A DNA stretch of 64,000 nt from positions 124,001 through 188,000 of the forward strand of contig NZ_FVZN01000011.1 of the NCBI RefSeq assembly GCF_900168685.1, in the 5' to 3' direction. The stretch is from Solibacillus isronensis (GTDB lineage Bacteria > Bacillota > Bacilli > Bacillales_A > Planococcaceae). The notes below the pieces were generated by a model. It did no database searches, was not told the DNA's origin, and was given only the letters and a program-made list of their open reading frames with translations. The translations under genes and the position numbers were made by a program. Shown piece by piece: positions 27,858-36,429 of the stretch; within the stretch, counting starts at the first letter, position 1; every line of letters starts with the position of its first letter.

Positions 27858-27949
27858 TTTAGCCAATTGAGGTGGTTTTTTAGCCAAATTTATATGTTTT
27901 TTAGCCAAATTCTTGTATTCTTTAGCCACTCCCCGCAACTTTTTAGCCA
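27858..27949. repeat. 21-nt periodic array, core TTTTAGCCA (five copies)
   Basis: TTTAGCCA starts at 27858, 27879, 27900, 27921 and 27942, each step exactly 21 nt; a further isolated copy is at 27806. The core differs from that of the arrays at 11.34 and 26.19 kb. In the minus strand one frame reads as LAKK repeated every seven codons, but it has no ribosome site of its own and continues into the riboswitch, so translation is doubtful. The array is in the untranslated leader of lysP. Confidence 0.85.
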
Positions 27950-27966
27950 CTCTCGCATAAATTCGT

Positions 27967-28001
27967 AAAAAGAAAAACCACCACAAGTTTTTGTGATGGT
28001 T
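27967..28001 (-). terminator. Riboswitch-controlled terminator in the lysP leader
   Basis: Minus-strand arms AACCATCACAA and TTGTGGTGGTT pair over 11 bp with one wobble, followed by TTTCTTTTT. A competing pairing of the 5' arm with TTTGATGAGGT just upstream (28020-28010) is possible and would be the antiterminator. Confidence 0.85.
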
Positions 28002-28024
28002 ATATTTACACCTCATCAAACTTG

Positions 28025-28200
28025 AAAGATAGCTCAACACATGCTCACACATGTGACAGTTCTGTTCCTTATCGAAAACAGCCCCAGCATTATTTTCAAG
28101 AAGAAAAATAACACTTCGGCAACCATTCCTTTCATAAAGCTTCACCGATTCTTCTTAATCTCAGCTATACTAGTCTTAATGATTGCGACCTCTACCTCAT
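28025..28200 (-). promoter_or_regulatory. Lysine riboswitch (L box) aptamer
   Basis: On the minus strand the conserved L-box elements appear in order: GGTAGAGGTCGC at the 5' side (Bacillus lysC has ATAGAGGTGCG), GAAAGGAATGGTTGCCGAAG, ATAATGCTGGGGCTG, CTGTCACATG, and the closing GAGCTATC. P1 is GGTAG with CTATC. A strong terminator lies 25 nt downstream. An extra inverted repeat ACCTCAT/ATGAGGT at 28214-28194 overlaps the 5' strand of P1. Confidence 0.9.
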
Positions 28201-28344
28201 ACATCTACATGAGGTAATGTTTTATTTAATTGATTAAAAGTCTAACATAACATTTTTTTGATAGCAATGGCTTCACCTTTATTCTGTTTTTTAAGAGTAT
28301 TCACACTACTCAAAACTATATTACTAGTCAAAAGGAGAATTAAT

Positions 28345-29544
28345 ATGGACACAGAACAATTAAATCAAAATAGCAAAAAAATACTATCCAACCGAACACT
28401 CATCTATTTTATGGTTGCCGTATTTTTATTTGCGACAACATTACGTACACCGATTACATTAATCGGTCCAATTATTTCATTTATTCGTGACGACCTTGGG
28501 ATATCGAACTTTCTTGCAGGCTTCTTAACGACTATCCCTTTAATTGCCTTTGCGGTCGTTTCACCATTTGCACCACGAATTGCGCGTAAGTTTGGGATGG
28601 AATGGACATTATTTTATTCCGTCATTCTGCTATGTGTAGGGATCGTATTGCGTTCACTTGGGGCAACATCCTTACTCGTTTTAGGAACAATATTAATCGG
28701 GGTCGCCATTGCATTTGGTAATGTCCTTATCCCTAGTTTTTTTAAATGGAAATTCCCATTACATATCGGCTTATTAACAGGGATTTATTCCGTATCGATG
28801 AACATTTCTTCAGGACTTGCTGCAGGCTTCAGTTATCCTATTGCTGCAAGTGCAGGCTGGCAAATCGCAGCTGGTATTACGATTATTTTAGGTATTCTTA
28901 CAATGCTAATTTGGCTGCCGATTTTGCGTCAGGAAAAGGTCGAATTAAATATGCCCTCTTCGCAAACAAAGAAAACGCAGATGTGGAAATCCCCGCTTGC
29001 CTGGGCAGTCGCTGGAGCAATGGGCTTTCAATCATTTATATTTTACTGCTCGTCTGCGTGGATACCGGAGATTTTTATTAGCCAAGGCCTTGATGCTACA
29101 GCTTCCGGTTGGATGGTGTCCGTTATGCAGTTTTCGCAAATTCCGATGACATTTATTATTCCGATTATCGCCGGTAAAATCGCTTCACAACGGCCAATCG
29201 TCGTTTTCTTTACGATATGTTACTTAGTCGGTTTTACTGGTGTGTTGATGGAATGGACAAGCCTAGCCGTCGTATGGATGATCTTATTAGGTTTTGCAGG
29301 CGGGGCTTCGTTTGGTTTAGTGCTGATGCTGTTTTCATTGCGTACAAAGACAGCGTATGATGCGGCTGAACTTTCCGGCTTCGCACAGTCAATCGGTTAT
29401 TTCGTTGCCGCAATCGGACCGGTTCTGTTTGGTTATGTTCATGATTTAACTGACAGCTGGTCAATTCCGATTGTGCTGTTTATTATAATTTCTGTTCTGT
29501 TATTTTTCGCTTCCTTTATGAGCTCAAACAATCGTACGATATAA
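28345..29544 (+). CDS. CynX/NimT-family MFS transporter
   Basis: A 399-residue MFS protein with 12 membrane segments. LRTPITLIGPIISFIRDDLG near residues 28-47 and the helix-4/5 region IAFGNVLIPSFFKWKFP are characteristic of the CynX/NimT family (cyanate and 2-nitroimidazole transporters by name; most members uncharacterised). AAAGGAG lies eight bases before ATG 28345, while the frame upstream to 28258 has no site. It is divergent from the lysP leader and monocistronic. Substrate unknown. Confidence 0.87.
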   Translation: MDTEQLNQNSKKILSNRTLIYFMVAVFLFATTLRTPITLIGPIISFIRDDLGISNFLAGFLTTIPLIAFAVVSPFAPRIARKFGMEWTLFYSVILLCVGIVLRSLGATSLLVLGTILIGVAIAFGNVLIPSFFKWKFPLHIGLLTGIYSVSMNISSGLAAGFSYPIAASAGWQIAAGITIILGILTMLIWLPILRQEKVELNMPSSQTKKTQMWKSPLAWAVAGAMGFQSFIFYCSSAWIPEIFISQGLDATASGWMVSVMQFSQIPMTFIIPIIAGKIASQRPIVVFFTICYLVGFTGVLMEWTSLAVVWMILLGFAGGASFGLVLMLFSLRTKTAYDAAELSGFAQSIGYFVAAIGPVLFGYVHDLTDSWSIPIVLFIIISVLLFFASFMSSNNRTI

Positions 29545-29605
29545 CCAAACGTATGTACCCTTTTATGATATAATAGCGTTAGTAAATAAAAGGAGTACAG
29601 AACTA

Positions 29606-30160
29606 TTGCGTAAAAAGAGAAGACGAAATAAAAAACGCCTGCCGGTCATCCCGCTGTTTTTCATCGCATCGGCCGGTGCTGCTGGTTTTTATGTAACGCG
29701 AACAGCTGAAGGCATCGGTATTGGAATTGTCGCTTATTTCGTACTATATATCGCGTTTAAAATTTGGCTAAGATCGCTGAAGACGAGGAAGTTACGAAAG
29801 TCCGGCATTCGCGAAGTCGATAAAATGACCGGTGAGGATTTCGAGAGGTTTTTAGGCGAGTTATTTAAACGACGCGGTTTTAAAGTGAGCTATACCGCAA
29901 CGAGCGGTGACTACGGTGCCGACCTAATTTTAAAGGACGGAAAAGATATTATTGCAGTCCAGGCAAAACGCTATTCCGGTACGGTCGGTGTAAAAGCGGT
30001 ACAGGAAATTATCGGCGCAGTGAAGATGTATGAGGCAACAGAAGCATGGGTTGTCACAAACAGTCATTTTACCCGCCAAGCGGAAAAACTTGCCGACATC
30101 AATGACGTTTATTTAATCGATCGTGATGAATTGATTCAAATTATGTTAAATAAAAGATAA
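29606..30160 (+). CDS. Membrane-anchored Mrr-like restriction endonuclease-fold protein
   Basis: A 184-residue protein starting at TTG 29606, with AAAAGGAG upstream. A basic N-terminus (KKRRRNKKR) precedes two membrane helices (about residues 12-30 and 36-53). A cytoplasmic Mrr_cat domain follows (about 70-180): MTGEDFERFLGELFKRRG, then GDYGADLIL and IIAVQAKR, giving the D...QxK catalytic pair of Mrr-type nucleases. Stand-alone proteins of this kind are widespread in Bacilli without a partner methylase, so the name restriction enzyme may mislead; a role in DNA turnover at the membrane is equally possible. It is convergent with nos through a shared terminator. Confidence 0.85.
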   Translation: MRKKRRRNKKRLPVIPLFFIASAGAAGFYVTRTAEGIGIGIVAYFVLYIAFKIWLRSLKTRKLRKSGIREVDKMTGEDFERFLGELFKRRGFKVSYTATSGDYGADLILKDGKDIIAVQAKRYSGTVGVKAVQEIIGAVKMYEATEAWVVTNSHFTRQAEKLADINDVYLIDRDELIQIMLNKR

Positions 30161-30162
30161 AG

Positions 30163-30205
30163 AAATAGGTGTGCAGAGGCTTTCGCTTCCTGCATACCTA
30201 TTTTT
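30163..30205. terminator. Bidirectional terminator between Mrr-like gene and nos
   Basis: AAATAGGTGTGCAG and CTGCATACCTATTT pair over 14 bp with one mismatch, flanked by A and T tracts. It begins just after the plus-strand stop and overlaps the nos stop codon. Confidence 0.85.
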
Positions 30206-31259
30206 AATATGGCTGTTGCTGATATAAATAGTTTGGTTTCTTGATCGTGTTGGCAATTGGTTCATGATACAGATCAGTTGTTGCAGGAGATAATGGCGGC
30301 ACAAGCCATACCCAGTTTCCCGTTACATCACGGTTGCTTGCATGTTCCTGCTTTTGAAACAGCTGAAACTGCTGGGCAGCGGTATGATGGTCGACAATAC
30401 TTACACCCGCTTTTTTATAGGAATGAAGAACCGCAACATTCAGTTCAACAAGTGCACGGTCCTTCCAAAGAGACGCATTCACCGAAGTGTCCAGTCCCAT
30501 TGCTTCGGCTACTTTCGGCAGGAAATTATAGCGGTACGTATCCGCTAAATTGCGCGCCCCGATTTCCGTTCCCATATACCACCCGTTAAACGGCGCTGCC
30601 GGAAAATCGGTGCCGGCAATATTAAAACGCATACTTGAAATAATTGGGACTGCATACCATTTCATATTTAATTGCGAAAAATCATATTCCGGATGGGTAA
30701 TCGCCACTTCAAGCACATGCTCTTTTGGAAGATCAAAAAACATTGGTGCACGATCATCCACTTGAATAACAAGCGGCAGTACATCATAGTTTGTACGTGC
30801 ACCTTCCCATCCGAGGCTTTCACAGATTTTCGTAAACTCGAGTGAATCGGAATCTCCAACAATCCCATCATCTGTTTCATAGCCTGCATAACGGATTAGC
30901 TGGTGGTTCCAAATGCGCACACGGTCCGCTTCAAACAGTGTAATAGCAGGTCTGATTTTTCCGTTGTTTGTCGCAAAATCAATGTGGTTTATTAGCGCTT
31001 CATAAATTTCAACTTCATTTAATAAATGGCGCTCATCAAATACGTTTAAACTATTCCAAAACAGGCGTCCGATGCATTTATTGCTGTTGCGCCATGCAAC
31101 CCGCGCCCCATACGTAAGTTCATCTGTCGTTAAATTAAATTCCGGATTCTGAGCCTCTTCCAACCGCTCTTTCAGCCAATCCTCTGACTTGTTTGTTTCT
31201 TTTTTATATAAAGTAAGGAAATCTATTCGTTCATGCAATACTGCAGTCGTTGTTGCCAT
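30204..31259 (-). CDS. nos: Nitric oxide synthase, oxygenase subunit only
   Basis: A 351-residue heme protein that makes NO and citrulline from arginine. The heme-thiolate cysteine is C62 in NKCIGRLFW. The substrate-binding glutamate is E232 in GWYMGTEIGARN. Length matches Bacillus/Staphylococcus NOS, which lack the N-terminal zinc hook and the fused reductase of animal enzymes and borrow electrons from cellular flavodoxins or reductases. AGAAGGGG precedes ATG 31259. No reductase gene is adjacent. In Bacillus the product protects against oxidative stress and some antibiotics. Confidence 0.95.
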   Translation of the reverse strand: MATTTAVLHERIDFLTLYKKETNKSEDWLKERLEEAQNPEFNLTTDELTYGARVAWRNSNKCIGRLFWNSLNVFDERHLLNEVEIYEALINHIDFATNNGKIRPAITLFEADRVRIWNHQLIRYAGYETDDGIVGDSDSLEFTKICESLGWEGARTNYDVLPLVIQVDDRAPMFFDLPKEHVLEVAITHPEYDFSQLNMKWYAVPIISSMRFNIAGTDFPAAPFNGWYMGTEIGARNLADTYRYNFLPKVAEAMGLDTSVNASLWKDRALVELNVAVLHSYKKAGVSIVDHHTAAQQFQLFQKQEHASNRDVTGNWVWLVPPLSPATTDLYHEPIANTIKKPNYLYQQQPY

Positions 31260-31398
31260 CTATTTCATCCCCTTCTAGCCTTTATTTTGGCCTCTTAGAA
31301 AGGGAAACTCAATGAATCAACAACCGATTAAAACATATATATTTCATACATGACTAAAATTGTTCATAAAGTTCGGATCTATAATAATTGAGCTCATT

Positions 31399-32364
31399 TT
31401 ATAAAAGCCGAATTAAAACCTTCCCTTGATGCTTTCTGCTTTCAATTAAACGATGTGCCTCCTGAACTTCCTCTAAATCGAATACTCGAGTAATCGGAAC
31501 GTTTAATTGCCCGCCTTCGAACAATGGAATGATTCGCTCAACTACGGGAGCTAATCGAGCTGGAGCTTCCTTACGAGTTGTACCTAAGCTGAAACCTTTT
31601 ATGTTTCGGCAGCTATTATGCACATCACTTGTTGATATTTCGCCAGCTTTTCCACTGCTATTTCCAAACTGAACTAATGTACCAAAATTAGCTAAGCATT
31701 CAAGACTTGCCTTTGTAACATCACCAGCAACCGAATCAAAAATTACTTGTGCCCCTTTACCATTAGTATGTTGCTTAACGCCATCTACAAAGCTGTCGTA
31801 AGTAAACACATCATCAGCACCTATGCTCAGAACATAATCTTTTTTAGTTAAATCCCCTACAGTTCCAATGATATTTGATACGCCATAATGTTTTGCCAAC
31901 TTCACAAGCATTGTCCCCACACCACCGGCCGCGCTGTGTACGACAATTGTATCTTCCTTTTGTACTTCACCAATCTGATTGAGTAAAATCTCAGATAAAA
32001 TAGTCACTGTTGGTAGAGCAGCTGCTTGTAATGGATCGATCGCTTCGGGAATCTTAAAGGTTAACGTTTCTTTCGCCGCCACTACTTGCTGATAAGATCC
32101 CCCTTTAGGGAATGCGAAAACATAATCCCCTTTTTGAAATGCAGAACTTTTACTTTCGATGACATGGCCTACAATATCTAAGCCTAATGTGATGGGAAAT
32201 GTACTTTGACCTTTATTACCCATTCGAGTTTTAATATCAGCATAATTTACGCTCGTATATAGCCCCTGTATTAATACTTCTCCCTGTTGAATAGCAGGTA
32301 CTTCTACTTCTTCCACAATTAAAACATCTGCCGCTCCTGATTTGTATTGACGCACACTTTTCAT
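31399..32364 (-). CDS. NADPH:quinone oxidoreductase-like medium-chain dehydrogenase
   Basis: A 321-residue protein of the medium-chain dehydrogenase/reductase superfamily, quinone reductase branch, without zinc ligands. An N-terminal GroES-like domain (about 1-120; YTSVNYADIKTRMG) and a Rossmann domain with HSAAGGVGTMLVKLA (about 143-157) for NADPH are visible. Such enzymes reduce quinones or enones in the cytosol; the substrate is unknown. It lies close downstream of tctA in the same direction, 97 bases after its stop, so partial co-transcription is possible. Confidence 0.87.
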   Translation of the reverse strand: MKSVRQYKSGAADVLIVEEVEVPAIQQGEVLIQGLYTSVNYADIKTRMGNKGQSTFPITLGLDIVGHVIESKSSAFQKGDYVFAFPKGGSYQQVVAAKETLTFKIPEAIDPLQAAALPTVTILSEILLNQIGEVQKEDTIVVHSAAGGVGTMLVKLAKHYGVSNIIGTVGDLTKKDYVLSIGADDVFTYDSFVDGVKQHTNGKGAQVIFDSVAGDVTKASLECLANFGTLVQFGNSSGKAGEISTSDVHNSCRNIKGFSLGTTRKEAPARLAPVVERIIPLFEGGQLNVPITRVFDLEEVQEAHRLIESRKHQGKVLIRLL

Positions 32365-32461
32365 CTCACATAGTCCCCCTACATATTCTATTTATTTCAA
32401 ATAAAATAGCCGCCCCAATTTGGACGGCAACTTTCTGTTAAACACGATTTAGTAGCTTAAC

Positions 32462-33988
32462 TCATCCTTCTTCATTAATAATTACATTTTTCCCACGTAA
32501 TTTCATAAGAATCGGAATTAATATCCATAAAACCGCAACAATCAAGAAGATTAATGAAAGTGGTTTTGCTAAGAAAATACTGTATTCTCCATTAGAAATT
32601 GTTAAAGCACGTCGCATGTTGTTTTCAATCATTGGGCCTAACACAAGCGCTAAAACTAGTGGGGCAACAGGGAAATCATTTTTTGCAAAGAAATAGCCTG
32701 CAACACCGCATCCTAACAGTAAGAATAAATCAAAGATCGTATATTGAACTGCATATACACCGAAAAATGAAATTGCAATAATAATAGGCAGTAAATATCT
32801 TTTCGGTGTTTGAATAATTTTAGCGAAAACACGAACTAATGGCATGTTTAATACAAGCAGCATTAAGTTTCCAAGGAACATACTGGCGATCAATCCCCAC
32901 GCTACATCTGGGTGTTCCTCAAATAATAATGGACCTGGCTGAATATTGTACATAATGAACGCACCCATTAAAATAGCTGTCGTTCCAGATCCCGGGATTC
33001 CTAATGTTAATAGCGGAATCATCGCACCACCCGACGCCGCATTATTTGCGGATTCTGGTGAAGCAACCCCGGCAATGTTTCCTTTACCAAATGATTCTGG
33101 ATTTTTGCTGATCTTCTTTTCTGTAATATAAGCAAAGAAGGAAGCAAGTGTCGCCCCAGCACCTGGCAGTACCCCTAAAAAGAAGCCAAGGAATGAGCCA
33201 CGTGTAATTGGTGCTGCACTATCTTTTAAATCTTTTTTTGTAGGTAAAATACGATTGATTTTTGCGATCGGTTCATCATTGCCATCCTTCTCAAAAATCG
33301 TTTTGAAAACTTCACCTAAGGCAAATAAACCTACAGCAATTGTTAAAAATTCAATGCCGCTAAATAAAACCGGCTGGTCATATGTAAATCGGGCAATTCC
33401 TGAAACGGCATCTATTCCAATTGTCCCCAAAAGTAGGCCGAGAACCGTCATAATTAATGCCTTCGTGATTGATTTACCCGCTAAACCACTTACCGCTGCC
33501 AAACCTAACAGCATTAGCGAAAAATATTCTGCCGGTCCAAAATTGATTGCTACTTTTGATAATGGTCGGGCTAATAGAACCAACCCGATTAACGCAATAA
33601 TACCTGCGATAAACGAACCGATTGCCGCAATTGATAAGGCAGCTCCAGCCCTTCCTTGCCGTGCCATTTGATACCCGTCCAGCGTTGTAACAACCGAAGA
33701 AGATTCACCTGGTGTATTTAATAAAATAGATGTTGTAGATCCACCATACATTGCACCGTAGTATACTCCAGCTAGCAAGATGATTGAACTAGTTGCAGCC
33801 ATTTCTATTGGTAAACCAGATGTTAATGTAGCCGTAACAGGAATTAATAATGCGACACCACTCATTGGTCCAATTCCCGGTAATACGCCTACTGCCGTTC
33901 CAATAATTACACCTAATAATGCGAATAAAATATTATGCCACTGAAAAGCAATAGCAAACCCGTCTAATAAGTACTGTACCGTTGACAT
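32462..33988 (-). CDS. tctA: Tripartite tricarboxylate transporter, large permease TctA
   Basis: A 508-residue integral membrane protein with about 12 segments. The family motifs GVLPGIGPMSGVALLIP (about residues 33-49), YGGSTTSILLNTPGESSS (about 79-96) and GVLPGAGATLASFFAY (about 272-287) are plain. TctA is the large permease of TTT systems, which use a binding protein to import citrate or other carboxylates with a cation gradient. AAGGAGG precedes ATG 33988, 19 bases after the tctB stop. It is the last gene of tctCBA. Confidence 0.93.
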   Translation of the reverse strand: MSTVQYLLDGFAIAFQWHNILFALLGVIIGTAVGVLPGIGPMSGVALLIPVTATLTSGLPIEMAATSSIILLAGVYYGAMYGGSTTSILLNTPGESSSVVTTLDGYQMARQGRAGAALSIAAIGSFIAGIIALIGLVLLARPLSKVAINFGPAEYFSLMLLGLAAVSGLAGKSITKALIMTVLGLLLGTIGIDAVSGIARFTYDQPVLFSGIEFLTIAVGLFALGEVFKTIFEKDGNDEPIAKINRILPTKKDLKDSAAPITRGSFLGFFLGVLPGAGATLASFFAYITEKKISKNPESFGKGNIAGVASPESANNAASGGAMIPLLTLGIPGSGTTAILMGAFIMYNIQPGPLLFEEHPDVAWGLIASMFLGNLMLLVLNMPLVRVFAKIIQTPKRYLLPIIIAISFFGVYAVQYTIFDLFLLLGCGVAGYFFAKNDFPVAPLVLALVLGPMIENNMRRALTISNGEYSIFLAKPLSLIFLIVAVLWILIPILMKLRGKNVIINEEG

Positions 33989-34007
33989 ATCAGCTCCTCC
34001 TTTCTAT

Positions 34008-34472
34008 TTAGAGTGGGAATTTAGGTAATGATCCGCCTAATACGTTCACAAAGCCGAAGTAAATAATTGCTGAAAACGCAGCTGCCACTATAATCGAGCT
34101 AACCCACTTTCCTCGTTCAAGTGTTTGGAATGAAATTAATAAAAATGCAAAGGTCGTAACTAAATAACCTAGTTTTTCAAGTAAAAATGCATAAGCAACC
34201 GCTGAAATAAAAATAATTAGAAATTGCTTATAATTAGAGAATTTCTCCCCTTCTTTATCTTCAACACTTTTATACATCGCCTTATGACGAACCGTTTCAA
34301 AAAATAGTAAAATACTTAATATAATTAAAGCTATTCCTAATCCAAACGGAAATGTACTCGGCCCAATTTCAGAGCCGTACGCACTTGCAGATATTTTTTG
34401 GGATTCGACGATAATCAGTATTCCTAGCATCAAAAATACAACACTAGCAACACGGTCAAATTTTAAATTCAT
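34008..34472 (-). CDS. tctB: Tripartite tricarboxylate transporter, small permease TctB
   Basis: A 154-residue membrane protein with four predicted helices, the small subunit of TTT transporters. Typical is the GSEIGPSTFPFGLGIALIIL stretch (about residues 33-52). ATG 34472 is chosen because AGGAGGTG lies close before it; the frame extends to 34523 without a site. It lies between tctC and tctA with short gaps, in one operon. Confidence 0.9.
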   Translation of the reverse strand: MNLKFDRVASVVFLMLGILIIVESQKISASAYGSEIGPSTFPFGLGIALIILSILLFFETVRHKAMYKSVEDKEGEKFSNYKQFLIIFISAVAYAFLLEKLGYLVTTFAFLLISFQTLERGKWVSSIIVAAAFSAIIYFGFVNVLGGSLPKFPL

Positions 34473-34530
34473 CGTTGTACACCTCCTATAAAGCAGATAT
34501 GGGCAATTACATGCCCATATCATCGTTTAA

Positions 34531-35550
34531 TTATTTTTGCATACCTAAAGCTGTTAAAATTTCAGTAATCGTACCTTCTTGTTCTTCAAGGAATTTCGTG
34601 AAATCATCGCCTACACGGAAGTCTTGTTCCCAACCATTACGCTCTAATTCAGCTTTCCATTCCTCTTTATCATTTAACTCTGTTAATTTTTCAACCCAAT
34701 AATCCTTAGCTGTATCAGACATATCTTTAGGTCCGAAAATACCGCGCCAAATAGTAAACTCTGCCTCAATCCCTAGATCATATAATGTCGGGATTTCCTC
34801 CAGACCTTCAAGTGTTAATTTTTCTGGTGCTGTAACTGCTAAAACTCGAACGTCTCCGCTCTTCACATAAGGTGTTACAGTTGAAATATCTGTTCCGATT
34901 GCATCGGCGTTATTCCCTAATAATGCCGCCATCGCTTCACCGCCACCATCATAAGAAACATATTTTACTGCCTTAGGGTCAATGCCGTACTCGTATGCAG
35001 GTAAAATTGTAACTAAATGATCCATAGAACCTGGAGCTGAACCGCCAGCCATCGTAAGTGCTGTTGGATCTGCTTTAACAGCATCTAATAAATCCGTTAA
35101 CGTTTGGTATGGGGAATCAGCACGGACAACAATTGCACCAAAATCCTTCGTAAGCTGTGCTAAAGGTGTCGTATCTTTATAACCATAAGGACTATTACCT
35201 TCTGCCTTTAAGTTATTAATTAAAATCGGTGGTGATTTTACCATTAACATATAATCATTTTTTGCTTCTTTCGTTGCGTATGTTGCCATGAATACGGCAC
35301 CGCCACCACCTGGTTTATTTTCTACTGTTATTGGTTTTTCGATTAATTTTGTTTCATTCATAACTTTTGCAATCGAACGAGATGTTAAATCCCATCCCCC
35401 GCCAGCTCCGGATGGTGCCACGATTGTTAAGTTACTTGTTGGATAATCTTTGTCGCCTGATGATGTCCCCTCACTATCACTACAAGCTGCTAATGTAAGT
35501 GTTAACGCCGCTGCTGAAAATAAAGTTAGTAGCTTTTTTTTCAATGTCAT
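34531..35550 (-). CDS. tctC: Tripartite tricarboxylate transporter substrate-binding lipoprotein TctC
   Basis: A 339-residue extracytoplasmic binding protein. The lipoprotein signal ends LTLAAC with acylated Cys at residue 23. The mature part has the TctC/Bug pattern: TIVAPSGAGGGWDLTSR (about 44-60), KPGGGGAVFMATYA (about 83-96) and VSYDGGGEAMAALLGN (about 197-212). Ligand probably citrate or another tricarboxylate, judged from the adjacent CitA-type sensor. GAAGGGGG precedes ATG 35550. First gene of the transport operon, with a cre site in its leader. Confidence 0.92.
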   Translation of the reverse strand: MTLKKKLLTLFSAAALTLTLAACSDSEGTSSGDKDYPTSNLTIVAPSGAGGGWDLTSRSIAKVMNETKLIEKPITVENKPGGGGAVFMATYATKEAKNDYMLMVKSPPILINNLKAEGNSPYGYKDTTPLAQLTKDFGAIVVRADSPYQTLTDLLDAVKADPTALTMAGGSAPGSMDHLVTILPAYEYGIDPKAVKYVSYDGGGEAMAALLGNNADAIGTDISTVTPYVKSGDVRVLAVTAPEKLTLEGLEEIPTLYDLGIEAEFTIWRGIFGPKDMSDTAKDYWVEKLTELNDKEEWKAELERNGWEQDFRVGDDFTKFLEEQEGTITEILTALGMQK

Positions 35551-35579
35551 AAAATAGTCCCCCTTCTGTTTTACGCGTT

Positions 35580-35595
35580 ATGTAAGCGTTATCTT
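35580..35595. promoter_or_regulatory. Candidate CcpA binding site (cre) before tctC
   Basis: ATGTAAGCGTTATCTT matches the cre consensus WTGNNARCGNWWWCAW at 15 of 16 positions. It lies 30-45 bases before the tctC start, where CcpA would repress carboxylate uptake when glucose is present. Confidence 0.7.
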
Positions 35596-35694
35596 AATTA
35601 AAAATGATAATGTGTCTTTTTTATATATAACGAAACTATTGTCTTTTATTTTCATACTGGCTATATTGTTCATATTGTTCACGACATCACGGCA

Positions 35695-35728
35695 TAAAAA
35701 AGAGCATGTCTTTTTATGACATACTCTT
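35695..35728 (-). terminator. Terminator after the response regulator gene
   Basis: Minus-strand arms AAGAGTATGTC and GACATGCTCTT pair over 11 bp with one wobble and a 7-nt loop; six T follow. It separates the two-component operon from tctCBA. Confidence 0.88.
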
Positions 35729-35734
35729 GATTGT

Positions 35735-36424
35735 TTATTTTTTTATGAAGTATCGGCGTTCCGGTCTACCAACGTACCCATAAATATGCTCAACAAAAAT
35801 CACCTTTTCATCCATTAGATGTTCCAGATAACGCCTCGCTGTTGTTCTACTTATCCCTATTTCATTGCCTAGCTTTTCGGCAGTAATCCCTTCATCACAG
35901 TTTTGAATATAAGTTACTACTTTTTCCTTTGTCACTGAATCAATGCCTTTAGGGTTGTTTCCCTTTTCGAGTTCACCTGTATATGTAAGGTTATTCCACA
36001 GTTTTTTTATATCTTCGGCCTGCAACCGGTCGGTGGAGTTTAAGATTGTTTTTTTCTCTTTATAGTTGAGAAGGCATTCAGTGAAACGCTGTAGTGTTAA
36101 TGGTTTTAATAAAAAATCAATTACCCCGCTCGCATATGCCTTCTTTACAATTTCAACCTCCGCTGCTGCCGTAATTAAAATAATTTCGGTATCCATATCT
36201 TTTTGCCTAATATAATCAATTAGTTCTGTCCCCAAGTTATCGGCAAAGTATATATCAAGCAAAATCAGGTCTGGTTTTATTGTATCTAGCCAAATTTTTG
36301 CCTCTTCAACTGTATGGGACATTCCTATCGTCTTAAAACCTTCAATTTGCTCAATGAACTTTTCATGTATTTGAGCAATACGGATATCGTCTTCAACGAT
36401 TAATACTTCAATTGTATTCTCCAT
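35735..36424 (-). CDS. CitB/DcuR-type response regulator
   Basis: A 229-residue regulator. The receiver domain (1-120) has the acidic pair ED(11-12), phospho-acceptor D57 in LILLDIYF and the invariant lysine in DFLLKPL. The C-terminal winged helix (about 165-229; EKLGNEIGISRTTARRYLEHL) is of the CitB/DctR/DpiA class. ATG 36424 is chosen with AGAGGGG eight bases upstream; an in-frame GTG at 36433 overlaps the kinase stop. Partner of the sensor kinase upstream; likely activates tctCBA, by analogy with B. subtilis CitST/DctSR. Confidence 0.9.
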   Translation of the reverse strand: MENTIEVLIVEDDIRIAQIHEKFIEQIEGFKTIGMSHTVEEAKIWLDTIKPDLILLDIYFADNLGTELIDYIRQKDMDTEIILITAAAEVEIVKKAYASGVIDFLLKPLTLQRFTECLLNYKEKKTILNSTDRLQAEDIKKLWNNLTYTGELEKGNNPKGIDSVTKEKVVTYIQNCDEGITAEKLGNEIGISRTTARRYLEHLMDEKVIFVEHIYGYVGRPERRYFIKK

Positions 36425-36429
36425 ATGAC

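Noticed and set aside
27807-28145. A 112-residue minus-strand open frame with LAKK repeats
   Set aside because: Its 5' two thirds are the lysine riboswitch and its terminator, and it has no ribosome site; the repeats come from the 21-nt array.
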